Of a stretch of 64,000 bases of DNA, positions 45,724 through 57,900 are shown piece by piece. The translations under genes and the position numbers were made by a program. The stretch is from assembly GCA_012932865.1 (NCBI GenBank), contig SAXG01000119.1, forward strand, positions 1 to 64,000. Reading direction: 5' to 3'. Below the pieces are notes generated by a model, which saw only the letters and a list, made by a program, of their open reading frames with translations, searched no databases and was not told the DNA's origin. Source of the DNA: Amylostereum areolatum (lineage: Eukaryota; Basidiomycota; Agaricomycetes; Russulales; Stereaceae). Each line of letters opens with the position of its first letter. Position 1 is the stretch's first letter.

Positions 45724-47359
45724 ATGTCCCCGCCCACAGACCCAGACGCAGCGCATGCACTTCTGAGTCAAATGGGGGAGCTTCTGGACCGATACTCGAC
45801 ACTGGAATCCGCTCTCCGTCGGGAGGAACTTCATACTACGCCCTCAAGAGAAAAGGACCGGGACGTCGTCTTGCTGACGGGCTCAACGGGACGGCTGGGC
45901 TCGTACATCCTTGCGCAGCTCATGGTGAACCCCCGCGTGCGAAAGGTGTACGCGCTGAATAGGGCCGCCGCCGCCCCGTTGAAGGAGAGACATGTGCGCG
46001 CGTTCGAGACGTACGATCTCGACGCTGGGCTGCTCGACGCCTCCCCGGGCAAGGTCGAGCTCCTCGTCTGAAACCTGGCCGAGGACAATCTGGGTCTGTC
46101 GGAGGCGGTATATCGAGAGGTGCGCGTCGCGTCTCTCCTGATGGTGTTCGCGCGAACGCCAATCACGTCCGGGGAACGCGTGTAGATCCAACAATCCGTC
46201 ACGGTCATCGTCAACAACGGTACGCATCGGCCTTCGATAAAATTCCAACGCTCCCCGCATTTTCTCGTCCTGAAATGTGTTTGCAGCATGGGCCCTCAAC
46301 TTCAAAGCGCCTTTAGTCAAGTTTGAACCTCTTCTCAAAGGGTTGCGGAACCTGGCCCACCTGTCCCTCTCCTCTCCGCGATCTCCCCCGCCCCTCCTGG
46401 CGTTCGTCAGCACGGTTTTGGTCTGGTGGAGTGCGTATATCGCCGCCCTCGCTGCAGCGACTCCCTTCGCTAACCAGCGCGTCCCCGGCCACCGGTCTCC
46501 TCCGCAGACCACCCCTCAGGCAAGCCGAAACCCGAGACGCTGATCGCCGATCCACGCATCGCGGTTCACAGCGGCTACAGCGAGAGCAAGTGGATCGCGG
46601 AGACGCTCCTCGCGCGCCTCGCCTCGTCCCACGGTGCGTCCCCAGAGTGCCCACCGTGATGTCGACCCGACCCGTACGATTTCCCGAGGCGTAGGACTGC
46701 CCACGACGATCATCCGCCTCGGCCAGCTCATCGGCGACTCCAAAACCGGCTCGTGGAACACGGACGAATGGATCCCGGCCATCATCAAGCTCGCCCAGGA
46801 CCCCCACATCCGCTCCGTGCCCTTGCTCACCCAGGTTCGTCCGTCCCCCTTGTGTGCGTCACCCGCGCCCGTTCTCGCCTCTCAAGTGCTCGCCCAATAG
46901 ATAACGCGGTCGATCGCACCTGATCTAGCGGCGCAGGTGCTTCTCGACATGGTCTCTCTGGGAGATTCCGACTCTGAGCGCCCCGACGCCGGCGCCGTGA
47001 GGGTGTCCGTCCCGGAGAATCCCCGTGTCCTACAACTCGTCCATCCGACGGCCACACCCGCGAGCGTATTCACCTCCGCGCTCTGCACGCTCACCCATCT
47101 CCCTGCGCTCCCCGCCCCCACGTGGCTCGCCGCCCTCCGCGCGCACGCCCACACGCCGCAGCAACGCGCGATGCTCGGGTTCCTGGCGCAGGCGCTGCCC
47201 GCGCTCGAGTACGAGTTCCATTTCGAGTATGCGAAGGCGCTGGAGAGCAGCGAGACGATGCGGCGGTTGCGGGATGTACCGGCACTGAGCGAGGAGGACG
47301 TGCGGAGGTGGTTGGGGTGGCTGGAGAAACGAGAGGGGCAGAGGACGGCGAGGTTGTGA
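45724..47359 (+). pseudogene. Paralogue of the stand-alone reductase, broken by an in-frame TGA
   Basis: Same family and same intron positions as 37468-39101. The start at 45724 leads to a 396-base first exon with VVLLTGSTGRLGSYILAQLM and VRKVYALNRAAAAPLKERH. At 46069-46071 the codon that is Gly in the intact copy (in SLLVGDMTG) is TGA; reading resumes at once with NLAEDNLGLSEAVYRE. All later exons are open: VTVIVNNAWALNFKAPLVKF, FVSTVLVWWN, GYSESKWIAETLLARLASSH (catalytic Tyr and Lys kept), LGQLIGDSKTGSWNTDEWIP, and a final exon from about 46906 ending in TARL at 47359. One change in an otherwise conserved gene suggests a very recent loss, stop readthrough, or a base-call error. Confidence 0.85.
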
Positions 47360-47738
47360 GCGGCCCGGGTGCAGACTGCCAGTGGTACAGCTGCTACACC
47401 ATATGTGTGGTTGTTATCTTCGTCCCGATTGTATGTAACCTTTATCTGCTATCCGTCGACTCGATGCGCTTGGCGGCGAAAGGTCAAGCCCATACCTTCT
47501 TTAAAGTTGGAAATCGGGCTACGCCTCGACGAGGATGCGAGGGTTGTGACAATCACAAAACACACCTCTGTAACACAACAGCTTTTATTTAACACGGATC
47601 TTCTGTACTGGCACTGGCATATGGTACACCGTTTCGTTCTGTACGTGTGGTTTTTCACCGTGGATAGAGTATGACGCGGTACTAGACGAGGTGTTAGGTG
47701 ATGATCAGCGCTTGCGAGAGCGAAGCGAAGAAAGAGTG
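47360..47738. other. Convergent intergenic spacer
   Basis: 3' UTRs of the reductase paralogue and the F-box gene. No gene seen. Confidence 0.5.
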
Positions 47739-49581
47739 TTAGATTAAAGAGCGAGTACGAAGCGGGGGAACCTCACCTAGCACAAGCCCCCGCATTTCCT
47801 CAACCCAGGGCTCTCCTTTATACTTGCGCGGAATCCTCAGCTCTTCAAGCATCATTTTGTGCTCGTTCAACATGCGAAGGTACTCCACGATAGGTCCATG
47901 ATTCAATGTGAGCGTCCAAGCCATCCCTGCCTCGGCCTGTTTTGAATGCGCAGCTCGCCTCGTAGAATCTTCGAAGATCCAAAGCCTGGAAAATATAAAG
48001 TGTGGGGGGAGCCGTGCTCGATGTTCCTCCGGGCTATCGGATAGAAATGGGCCAACAACGGAAGTCAGGGCGTGGAAGAGATCGACTGCCGTTCTCTCGG
48101 TGATGCGGAGCCATGGGACATGCGTCACTTGTTGCAGAAATACAACGTAACTGTTGATCGAATGTTGGTACGCAGAGCTAAGAGACAGCTCGAGGACGTC
48201 CTGTGTGGAAACGCCATACTTGACAAGATCCGGGAGATTTGGGGAAAGCTCGCGCTCAACAGTCGCTGTGCCAGTCGGATGCACACCACGGCGCCACCTG
48301 ATGGTCAAGTCGCCCTGTTCCTTCGACAACATCTCAGATAGCTCGTTCGACGGCGTCTGTCGAACACCTATTGAAGTGGCCATCGACTGGTGTAGGAGAT
48401 CTCCAACGGGTTCCAAGAAAACGGACAAGCACTTTGATCCTCCATACTGCATGAAGCGTCGCTTGATGGCCCGGATATCCCATCCACTGTACACCGCGAT
48501 TTCTATGACGAGTTGTGTGTGTTCCGGTGGCATGATGGATTCGAGGAACTTGGGCCCCTCCACGGAACAGATGAATGCCCTGACATGGAGGCGTAACAAG
48601 GAAACTGGAAAATGTATGACGGAATTGGTTGTGGGGACTCCATGGACTGCAGGAAGATTAACCGGAAAAAAATCTTGAATCAGAAGGACCTCGAGGCGGG
48701 TCATTCGTCGAAATAACGTATTCATGTCTGCGACAACAACTGAAGGCTGGACCCTCGCGGCAAAGATAAGCTCGAGTTCAACAAGTTGCGAAAATAGCGA
48801 GGCCTCCCAGGATATGTAGCAATCCACCGTTGACAGCCTCGTCAGCTTTGGAGCATTGGAGAGAATTTCTGGTGGGAAGCGAGAGGAACCAGTAGACAAT
48901 CTCAAGTCAACGGATTCGAGAAGGGGCATGGATTGGGTAAGAACAGAGACCACGTCGGTGGGGTTCGGACGGTCACCCCATGAACCCCCGGGTTGAAAGA
49001 TCCTGAGTTTGCGTATGCGAGAGCGATGGTTTGCCAGTATCGTGGTTGTAAGGAATCCGGGAAGACGAACGTGGTCTGCTTCAGTGCGGGCGTCGACAAA
49101 AATCGGCATCGAGGCGGATCTTTCCAAGAGCATCTCCCCCCATTTTTGAGGCATCTGAGGTATGGATATATCGACCCATAGCGCAGGGGTAGCAAGTGCA
49201 ATCTATATTGATGTATTGGTAAGTGACGAGTGCAAAGGCGCCACATGGACCTCATACCTTTCGCCAACGATGGCATGTGTGGATCAATATCGCGTACCCA
49301 ACATACATGGGTGTCCACGAGTCCTTCTGCGTGCTTTCATGCGTAGAATCCGCCCGGACAAAAGCGAAGATCGAGGCAAGGAGCTCTGAGGGCAGGCGGG
49401 ACACGGGTAGATATTTGTGGTTCCGATTGCGCTTGACGAGGATGATCATGTTTTCAAGCGCGGAGATTTCCTCTTCTACCTCAGCGTGCGATATGCTTGC
49501 TTCGGAAAGTGGAGATTGGTCGAGAAGTGCCCGTTTGTCGGCGACGGATAGCCAGAACTCACTGCGATCGACAACGGGCAT
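47739..49581 (-). CDS. F-box/leucine-rich-repeat protein
   Basis: Two exons (49581-49258, 49202-47739; 55-base intron) give 595 residues. The N-terminus has the layout usual in mushroom F-box proteins: a helical lead (EVEEEISALENMIILVKRNR), then LPVSRLPSELLASIFAFVRA (F-box), then AILIHTCHRWRKIALATPAL across the intron, followed by WVDISIPQ. The remainder carries degenerate leucine-rich segments (SRIRKLRIFQPGG, PLLESVDLRLSTG, TRLEVLLIQDFFPVN). It likely selects proteins for SCF ubiquitination; the substrate is unknown. No lesions. Confidence 0.85.
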
Positions 49582-50080
49582 TTGTTAGACGACGTAGCGA
49601 GGCACAATCGGTACGACTCGCCTTGCGCAAGGTCGTGACATCAGCAAGTATGCAGTCGCGGAAGTACTGCAATGTGCATGAATGCAGATTTACCGTCTTC
49701 ACAGGAGAAGACACGTTTGAGAGACCGGCTGGCACGCGACAGCTTCGAAATACTCACCTGCTACTACTAGTCTCTCGAAGGTGGGGCCTCTCCTATGGGA
49801 GGTTGTGTATACGAAGCTATACAAAGTCGTACGGTGAGAAAGCGAGTTTCAATTTCAAATTTTGAGCCCGACTGCCATGCTCGTGGGTAAACGTGCCACG
49901 TGACACAAACACGTCCACACCCGTACTGCCAGTGCCAATTCTTTTCCGATGAGACCGAAGAATATACACAGTAGTTGCAATTATAAAACATATTTACTGT
50001 ATATTTTTACACGCAGAGACAAACCTATCCCCCCCTCCACCTTCGTCCCCACTGTCCCCACTGCCCTGCCCGTCGCAAGC
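49582..50080. other. Intergenic, F-box promoter side
   Basis: No gene seen. A/T-rich around 49930-50010, probably the 3' UTR of the small gene that ends at 50081. Confidence 0.5.
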
Positions 50081-50533
50081 TCACCAGTAATACCACCTTC
50101 CCTCATGAGGCACGTACATCGTCCTCGCGTACGGAGTTGGGTAAACGACCTGCGCTGCATACACAGGAGCCGCGGCGTACCATACCGGCGCCACGTGAGG
50201 ATATAGCGGCTTCGGTATCACAGGCGTTATAGGCGACGCGGGGACTCGCTTCTTGGACTTCCAAAAGGGTGTGCGTGTCGTGTAGTATTGAGGACTGATT
50301 GTTGGGAGATCAATGAAGGCCTGTTTGGTGGGAGAAGGCTCGGGGACGGCTTTGGTGGCGGCTTTTGATTTTGGGAGTTTGGAGGGCGGGCTTGAGGGCG
50401 GGCATAGGTACCACGTCTCGCGCCGGTATATGGTGGGCTGTGCTATGAGAGGCGTCGGAATGTATTCCTGTCAACGAAGGAATATAAACATACCGACGGA
50501 AGGAAGCGCGACGACCCTGTCTTTGTAGTGCAT
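50081..50533 (-). CDS. Small Tyr/Pro-rich protein, 133 residues
   Basis: Exons 50533-50494 and 50442-50081 (51-base intron, phase kept). It starts MHYKDRVVALPSVAQPTIYR then RETWYLCPPSSPP, a Lys/Ser/Pro linker, then ISPQYYTTRTPFWKSKKRVP and a Tyr/Ala/Val/Pro tail (PVWYAAAPVYAAQVVYPTPY) ending in GRWYYW. No signal peptide or membrane helix. Aromatic-rich, proline-rich composition suggests a disordered or self-associating protein. The N-terminal pattern resembles the neighbour at 52648-53433. Function unknown. Confidence 0.6.
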
Positions 50534-52337
50534 GTCGACCGTATTGTTATGTTGTCGGTGCGCGTGTCGTTAGCGTCTGCTATAAGCCAACGCATGGCCG
50601 CTCCGTGAGTACAAAATAATCAAACCGTATACGAGTGACGAGATATACCTACACGGTGATGGATGGATTTGGCGAGGTAGGATGTGGGAGTTTGAACAAA
50701 TCGTCAAGAGAGAGGAGATGGAAACGCGATCGGGGTTGAGATGAGAGAGAAGAGTGTTGTCCTTTCTCCCCCACATTGCAGGCCTTATAAGCGAGCGCGG
50801 CACCCCTTTCCGTCCCGAGATGTCTTCGAATATCCCTCAGCAGGCTGTGATATACAAGGAAGGGATGGATCCGACCTTGGCACAGCTGTACCGTGCCGCG
50901 TGGGATAGCATTGTGGAGTCCAGACGGTCGAAGCTACGGGGCATCGCTCGTACACGGCGTCACGGATAGATGGCATCTCGAAGCGGCTCACTCGTCCAGG
51001 GCGCAGAGTGTTGCCGTGTTGAGTATGTTTCAAGGCGCCCACGCATATTTCTTGATGATTCTAAGAGATGAGTAGAGCGGTAGTATGCGCCTGGGGATAC
51101 CGGCATCGTGACGTACGCATGTTCGAGAAGGTGTGGGTGCATTCTGAGTTTTGTCTGAAGGCATGTCCACGAGCGTAATGCCCAAGTGGCCTCTGCCGGT
51201 GAGGGAGAAGCGGTTCAGATCACTTCAACTGTGTTATCGGACGAATGGCATCGTACCATCGTGACTGTACAGAGAAGCATGAATTCTGTCAGATGGGTTG
51301 TCGTCAAACACATCCTACGTACATGTATCACGAAGGCTAACCGGTCGCTTTCCTCGCGCGTCGAACAGGGTCCCCGCGATGTTGATTATCGAGCTCGCAA
51401 ATAAAACCAACGGGATCCCGCAGCTGTCATCTGCGCCTGTGAGAATGCGCAGATGATGCCGGGACCATATCCGAAAGGGATCGGCAAAGTCTCCGAAATA
51501 AAAATTCTAGCGTTCAGGTTATCACTCCGAGACCTTCATTGCATTCATCGAAAAGCGAACACACTGAACCAGGAAGGGCAGGCGGTGTCCTTGGGTTGAT
51601 CCTACACAACTCACGGTGAACGCCCGAGGCAGGAAGTGTTGTGATCCTTCGGAGTTAGTGTCTTTCTTCAGTAGCTGGATGACGCACAGGGATCCGCCCA
51701 CTTCGGGGAAAGCGTGTTGAGGACTTCTGTTGCGTATCCCGTGCACCCGCCCACCCCGAGGCGCAATACGCTCTGAGACAGAGTGTTGCGAGCTTGCCCT
51801 GTGATCTGCCGTTTTCCAGCTTCATCGCCAGTTCAACACACGCAAGCACTTACCGCATTGCGCAATAATGAGAATTGAAGAGACGACCAACGAGAACAAA
51901 CGGCACTGGAAGGCCTGTGCACCAAACCGAGAGCATACCGACGGAAGACGGCGAGAGGTCCTGTGGCACTGGGATAAGGCCCGGGAGAAGAAGGGTAAGT
52001 GCCACCGACAAGGGCAGTACAACGGCGGGCGGAATCAGCACAACGGGAGGTCATTCCGAAAAGCGCGTGGTGTGGCGGGTGCAGGTGTCATGGACGCAGC
52101 TCGCTTTGGCGATGAATACATCGGTGCCTCGACTTCGGTATACAAAATCCTACAAGAGGTTCTCAACGACCGTCGACCCAAAGCAGAAGGGATCAATAAA
52201 CGCACCAATGAGCGACCGCTCCCCTCGAAGTGTGAGCTTGACGTAGTCTCGTTCCCAGACGTGAGGGAGGGAGTTGTGCAGGGGATGATTACAGAGGAGG
52301 CGCGCCGGTTCGAGTGGGAAAACGTCAGGATACGAGA
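50534..52337. other. 1.8 kb without a recognised gene
   Basis: Short frames on both strands. A plus frame of 157 codons (51868-52341) overlaps minus frames of equal quality, and none shows a domain. The part near 50534-50830 probably holds the promoter of the small gene at 50533. Confidence 0.35.
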
Positions 52338-52511
52338 CTAAGCCTGACGGACAACTGACGTCGACGCGGTCTCCCAACAGATTACCGCCTCACCCAGCCC
52401 GTTCCGAGCCCTGTTCAACCACCATTTCACACCGAGTGCGTACACCTCAAGCTCGGATTCACCGAGCGATCGCTGCTTCAGTTCGACAAGAGAAAAGATT
52501 GACGGATCCAT
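52338..52511 (-). CDS. Short hypothetical frame, possible exon
   Basis: 57 codons reading MDPSIFSLVELKQRSLGESE and ALGVKWWLNRARNGLGEAVI. It looks protein-like but has no partner exon that I could prove. A further coding-like stretch on the same strand (52377-52150, with VWERDYVKLTLRGERSLIGA) may belong with it. Confidence 0.25.
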   Translation of the reverse strand: MDPSIFSLVELKQRSLGESELEVYALGVKWWLNRARNGLGEAVICWETASTSVVRQA

Positions 52512-52647
52512 TTGCGAGATAGGGAGTGCGTACAAGGGAAGGCAACAAAAGCCCAATCGTCAAAAGCATATGAGGAGCGTAAGCGCGAACGACAAACGAA
52601 CGATGTGAGAAAAAGACGATTTTCCCTGTGTAAACAAATCGGACACT

Positions 52648-53433
52648 TCACCTTCGTCCCTGACGGGACTGTGAACCCTGGGAAGGATGCACCGACGGTG
52701 GTTGATTACCACGGCGCACGCTAGGAGGCCCTTGGCGAGAATTATGTACGCCGGGCGGAGGTCCGGAGGGCGGGAAAAGGGGTGGAGGCGGTCCAGGAGG
52801 TGGTCCAGGAGGTGGAAGGATGGGAGGAGGAGGTCCTGAAGGAGGTAGAGAGCGATGGCTCCTGTATGATGCCGGCCGCGGCGGCGGGGGGGATCGAAGG
52901 GGGGGAAGGGGTGGTTGGAAAGGCGGCGCGGGGGCGGCAGGAGGAGGAGGAGGTGGTGGTGGTGGTGGTGGTGGTGATAGTGTTGGCGGCCCGTTTCCTG
53001 GATGGCGACGTGGGCGTGCTGGTGGCTGTGCTGGTGGCTGTGCTGGCGGAGGAGAACGTACGGCGCGGGCGAGAGGTGGGAGTCGAGCTGGGTTACCACC
53101 CCCGTGCGGAGGAGGCGGCGCCTGTGGGAGCTGCGCAGGTGGTGGCGGAAGCGACTGTGGGGGAGGAAGTGCGCGTGGTTGATGTGGAGGGGCCAGTCCA
53201 GGGCGAGTAGCAGGTTTCGTCCGCGATGGCGGTGGCGGTATACGCGACCTTCCGCCCCGGTCCACGTACGGAGGATAGACCCAAACTTCCTTCTGGTACC
53301 ATACTGGCTCTCCGCTATGTCCTCCCCCTTCATAAAGCGAAACCAGTTGACCTAGGATCGATAAAATAGGGGGTGTGGAGGACGTACCTCGCGTGACGAC
53401 GACCTCTTTGCGATATACCGTCCGCTCTGCCAT
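52648..53433 (-). CDS. Proline-rich protein, 261 residues
   Basis: One open frame from 53433. It starts MAERTVYRKEVVVTRG and continues to GEPVWYQKEVWVYPPYVDRG. The rest is extreme Pro-rich sequence with a run of about 14 prolines coded by the GGT/GGA-rich tract at 52940-52978, and repeated PPGPPPG units. A possible 36-base intron (53387-53352) is in phase either way, so the frame is open with or without it. The Tyr/Trp-Lys-Glu segment resembles the small protein at 50081-50533. Likely disordered. Function unknown. Confidence 0.5.
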   Translation of the reverse strand: MAERTVYRKEVVVTRGTSSTPPILSILGQLVSLYEGGGHSGEPVWYQKEVWVYPPYVDRGGRSRIPPPPSRTKPATRPGLAPPHQPRALPPPQSLPPPPAQLPQAPPPPHGGGNPARLPPLARAVRSPPPAQPPAQPPARPRRHPGNGPPTLSPPPPPPPPPPPPAAPAPPFQPPLPPLRSPPPPRPASYRSHRSLPPSGPPPPILPPPGPPPGPPPPLFPPSGPPPGVHNSRQGPPSVRRGNQPPSVHPSQGSQSRQGRR

Positions 53434-53632
53434 TAATCGTGAGGTGTTTGGCCTGTTAAGAAAAAATTATCAAGTCTGAGTCGTTGGTGGAAGAGGGGAG
53501 GGATCGTACCTGTGTCGAGAGATGACGAGAGCAGGGAAAGTCCTCGCTGATGATGCCCCCGGTGTGCTTATGACTTCAAGACCGAATACATGTGGCGATA
53601 TAGAGTTTTTCAGGGTGTAGTGGAGCGCCAGG

Positions 53633-53940
53633 TTAAGGCGATAAGGTGGGCGTAGAGATTCGTCCCAATAGACTCGGAACTGAAGCGGACAGTGGGCGTA
53701 TCATCCGTGGCGGTGGAACTTCTACCGAACACATAAAAACACGGCAGAAGGGCAATGCTCTAGACACGTACCAGCCATCAGGGCTAGGTCCTTCAAGTTG
53801 AGGGAGAAGGGTATCTTGGGTTGAGAAGGAGGTGAGGAGCAGGTGAGGCGGGACACTGGTCCGACTCGTGGTCGAAGTTGTGATTTGCATAAGAGCGCCA
53901 GCGGGACGGAAACCGCCAGATTGCGACCAAGTACGCTCAT
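53633..53940 (-). CDS. Possible short gene, weak
   Basis: A minus frame from 53940 reads MSVLGRNLAVSVPLALLCKS with a short hydrophobic stretch, then PKIPFSLNLKDLALMAG up to a GTACGT donor near 53772. An acceptor near 53720 could link to a further short exon. No family recognised. Confidence 0.25.
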
Positions 53941-54233
53941 GCCGACCGACGACTACGGACCATTGTCAATTATGTTCCCTGCATAAAGACTAGCAAACTT
54001 GCCAAGTCTTAGTCGATGATCCTCCTGGCTCCTTTCAGGATACGAGAGTCGAGACGGCTTGACTGATGGACAACGTCAAATGTAGAAAATCGGACTCTGG
54101 AGTAGAACAAACAGATATGATTGCGCGGCCTAGGGTTGCGACGTGCTAATGCCGGCTCGCCTCAGGGACTGGTTGAGTCTACCATGCAGGCAAGCGCGAG
54201 TCGTGAGGGTTTTTTTCAGGTTCGGTCGCTGGG

Positions 54234-54250
54234 CTAACCCTAACCCTAAA
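54234..54250. repeat. Internal telomere-like repeat
   Basis: CTAACCCTAACCCTAAA, about 2.5 units in the same orientation as the terminal telomere, 54 kb from the end and in a gene-free spacer. Confidence 0.8.
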
Positions 54251-54937
54251 CAGTGAGCAGAAGGAATTCTACGATGCAGCCACCGAGACAGGAGACTGAG
54301 GCTGTCTGTATAGTTACCATGACTTGCACAATTCACGATGGTTAGGATTCAATATTCATCGCGAATACGATGCGTACGAATACCACCTCTACCCATCGCT
54401 ATAGCGCCTTGCGACGTCCCGGTCATCATAGCCCATGACTTCGTGCGCATCTCCTCGCCCGGCTACGTGGTAGAAACTGCGTTGGATTTGCGTCGAAGTC
54501 ATTACAAGGGAGAACCTTCATCAAAAGGAAACAAAGAAAGGAGAAAAAAAGACCCGTCGATAAATCAGTAGTAAAATATCGTATATCGTGAAAATACGTC
54601 AATGTACATGAGAACGCGAACGTGGGGGGGGGGGGGGGGGGAGGCATTATGAGACATGAACGAAGCGTGAAGGAGAGCAGGAAGGATGCGATGACAGATG
54701 CGACGATGCAGGGTGGAAATTGGCTGGCGAGAGGAAGTGGCGGTGGTGTGAATGGATGGAATGGATGGATGGATGGATCGGATGGATGCGGAGAGGGATG
54801 CACGATGCACGATGCAGAACGGAGGAGAAAATGCGACAAAACGAAACGAAACGACAGACGGAAGGATAAAAAGAGGTCCGACGAGCAGAGATATACACGG
54901 AAAATCAAGGTCCCAGGGAGCAGGCATATTTTACCAT
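54251..54937. repeat. Low-complexity spacer: G-run and GGAT microsatellite
   Basis: A run of 18 G at 54624-54641 and ATGG/GGAT units at about 54752-54790, followed by AAACG repeats near 54840. No gene is supported. Frames over it simply translate the repeats. The base count of the G-run is likely unreliable. Confidence 0.6.
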
Positions 54938-57900
54938 CTAGACCCGCGCAGCAAACAGTGCTTTGAGCTCGTCGATGCACGCCACGCACCTTGCGTGCAC
55001 TTCCCTCGCATTGTGCAGCAACGGCCGGATGTTCTCGGGCGTCATAGCAAGCTTGGGGTCCGCTATGATTGTGCCCTCCGCGAAAAGCGGCTGAGGCGGC
55101 GCCGAGCGCACCGAGCCGGACTTGGTGCCCCGTCTGCTCCCGTGGCGATGTGGACTGGGACTGGAGCGCGCCTTCGCCTTGTTCTCCTGCGATCTGCGGG
55201 GCATCCCGGGTCGGTGGCCCTGCTGCTCCGCCTCGGAAACCTCCTCCACGTTCGACAGACGCGTCGGGCGGGTGAACGTTGCGGGAACATGAGGCGGGAT
55301 CGCGGACGCCACGGACGGCTGCGAGCGCGAGGCGGACAGGCTGCCTGAAGGGGAGTCCGCGCGAAGGGAGAGCGATGACTGCGAGGACACCATTGCACCG
55401 ACCATCCTCTTGGGCGTGATCGGACGTGGTTCTCCGCGATGAAGGTACGGGGACTTCGTCTTGCGCCCGCGAACGGTCGCCGTGCCGTCCTTGCTGAGGC
55501 CCAGCGCCGCCGCGGCAGCGTCCAGATCTTCCGCCGACTCCAAATGATCCCAGTCCTCTTCTTCTTCCCCGTCGACATGTCCCTCCCTGCTCCCCTGCTC
55601 CGATCCGCTGCTGTACATGTGCGCGTCTTGTGGAGGCGGAGGAAGCTTAGGAAGTTGCGTTGGATCCATCGTCGGCGACGGCTTGGTCTTCTGCGTGAAG
55701 CGGAAGATCGACGCGATCGACGGCCGTCGTGGAGATTTGTGCGTGAACGAGGACGAGGTGCCGTATGGTGGGGACGCCGCGCGCATGGACGCCACTGAAT
55801 CCGGCCCCGCGCTCGTCTTCGCCCGCCGCCGCCCTTGCGAAAGCTGACGAGGCCGCGGAAGGCCGTGGCCATCCAGCGACGAGTCCGTGCTCACCGACGC
55901 CGAGGACATCATCTGCGAGATGGGCGAGTGTCGACTGTGGCCTCCGCTCGCGAGGGACTTGAGCATGTCCCGAATCCCGCGCATGCCCAGACGGCTACTT
56001 CTGCGCTTCTTGGTGGGAGACGAATTGGAAGGCTGCGACTCCTCCGAGGGAAGGGTGATGGTGCTGCTCATTGCGTCGCCCCACTTCCAGTTGCGATTGA
56101 CCATGATCTCCTCTGGGATTTGGGGCTCGCCCGCGGTCGAAGGGTCCCGGTTGAGCATCTCCTTCAATAACCCGAGCTGCCGTTGGCTGAGGTCGTTGCG
56201 TCCTGTTGACGCACGCCAGCCTAACGGAGGAGACGCTAGGGGAGGGCCGGATACCGATGAAATGACTGGTGGAAGTTGCTCGTCTCCTGCGAGGGTGACG
56301 GCGCGCTCTCGATTCTTGCGCCCAGTATGCGAATCATAGGTTTTGTCGGGTGCAGACATTGTTGATGGAGGTGGCGGCGACATTGGGACTGAGGTACCGC
56401 CACCTAGTTCGATAAGGAGCTCTGCGCACTCCCATGAAATCTTGTACTTGGCTTCTATTATATAGAAGGAAGAAGCGAAATGTTGGCGGGAGTCTGGAAC
56501 GGGGCTCGGGCTAGCGTTGGAGCGTGCGCGAGACCGTGGCCGAGGAAGGTTGAAGATGATAGGCGATGTTGCTCGAGACGGCGGTTGGGACTCTCGGATG
56601 CCATCGGCGATAGCTTGCTCAGCGTCCTGGACCAAGGACTGGTAGATGGCTTGAAGCTCCTTCAGGCCTGGAAACGGAAGTTTCAACATAAACGACCAAA
56701 CGGAAAGAAAGAGACGAACGTACGTTCGATACCAGCCGCGAACTCGCGAACCATCCCTAGGTCTCGCTTGATGCCAACTTGAGCTTGACTGATTCGCGCT
56801 GGTATCTTGAGATCGCCCAGCGAGTTACGCCGAGGAACGATGACTACAGACGTAGTGCTTGGTGCTTGGGTCGACCGTCCCAAAGACGCGGACTGTGGCG
56901 ATCCTGTGGCCTTCGTAGGCGACGTCTTTGGCGTGTTCACGGATTCCAACGACGGCCGCAGAAGCAGCGACTCGATCATCGCAGGCTCTTCGGATGACCC
57001 TTCTGGTGGATGATGCGTCTTGGAGCCAGCGTGTGGGGGGGAAGGTGGCTGAAGTTCTATAGGCGGGAGTAGTTGTGCAGAAAGGTTGGGGGTTATTGGG
57101 GGAAGTTGAGGGAGAGAATCTGGAGGCTCAAAAGAATGTTCTTCGGGTGTGTCCACAGTTTCTGCCAAAGTTGCCGTGCTCTTATTTCGCTTATGCTTGG
57201 GTCGACCTGCGACGAGACTGAGGCGCCGCATCCCGTTGATGAACCCCCGATGACCGTCAGGATCCCCGTCCTTGTCCTTTTCTTTATCCCTCTCCTTCTC
57301 CCTCTCCTTCGCCGCCTCCTTGCCTTTAGCATGCTTGCTCACGTCATCCGTGCTCGTCGAAAACGTTGATCGTGACGCTGATCGACCGACGGTCATCACG
57401 CCATGGGATGTTTGCCTCGGGACCATCGGCTTCCCCGCGGGGACCTGCATCGACGAAGGCCGCCTCGGTCTCGGAGAAGGCGGGGGTGTGCCTTCAGAGA
57501 GTGAGCCCGGCGTGTCCGGTCGACTGCCCAGGACCGACGCGATCTTCTTCCCAGGCTTGGTGGGTGAATCAAAGTTGGTGGAGAATGTCTTGAGACGGCC
57601 GATGCTCCGCTCGTGCCTCAGGTCTAATGCGTCGGATGCTGGCGGGGAGCCCGACGCCGACTCAGCCCCATGCCCGCCAGAGCCCCGAAAAAACCAATTG
57701 CTGCTGGCCTTGGAGGAAGGAGAGGAAGAAGAATGCCCTTGTTGGGGGTGATGTTGGAGGGAGTTGGAATTGGACGCGCGCGGAGTGGCCTCTTTGCTCG
57801 TGTCTTCCTGTTGGATGACCTCCGCGGGACCGGTGCTCATGCGCTTGCGGCCCGCTCGCCATTTCTTGACAGAGCCGATACGGGAGAGGAGGGGCGTTTT

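Noticed and set aside
52782..53210. Plus-strand Val/Glu- and Gly-rich frames
   Set aside because: They are the antisense of the proline-rich gene; the GGT/GGA tract gives open frames in several phases by composition alone.
54624..54641. G-run as a functional quadruplex or regulatory site
   Set aside because: A homopolymer of uncertain length next to microsatellites is better explained as low-complexity sequence.
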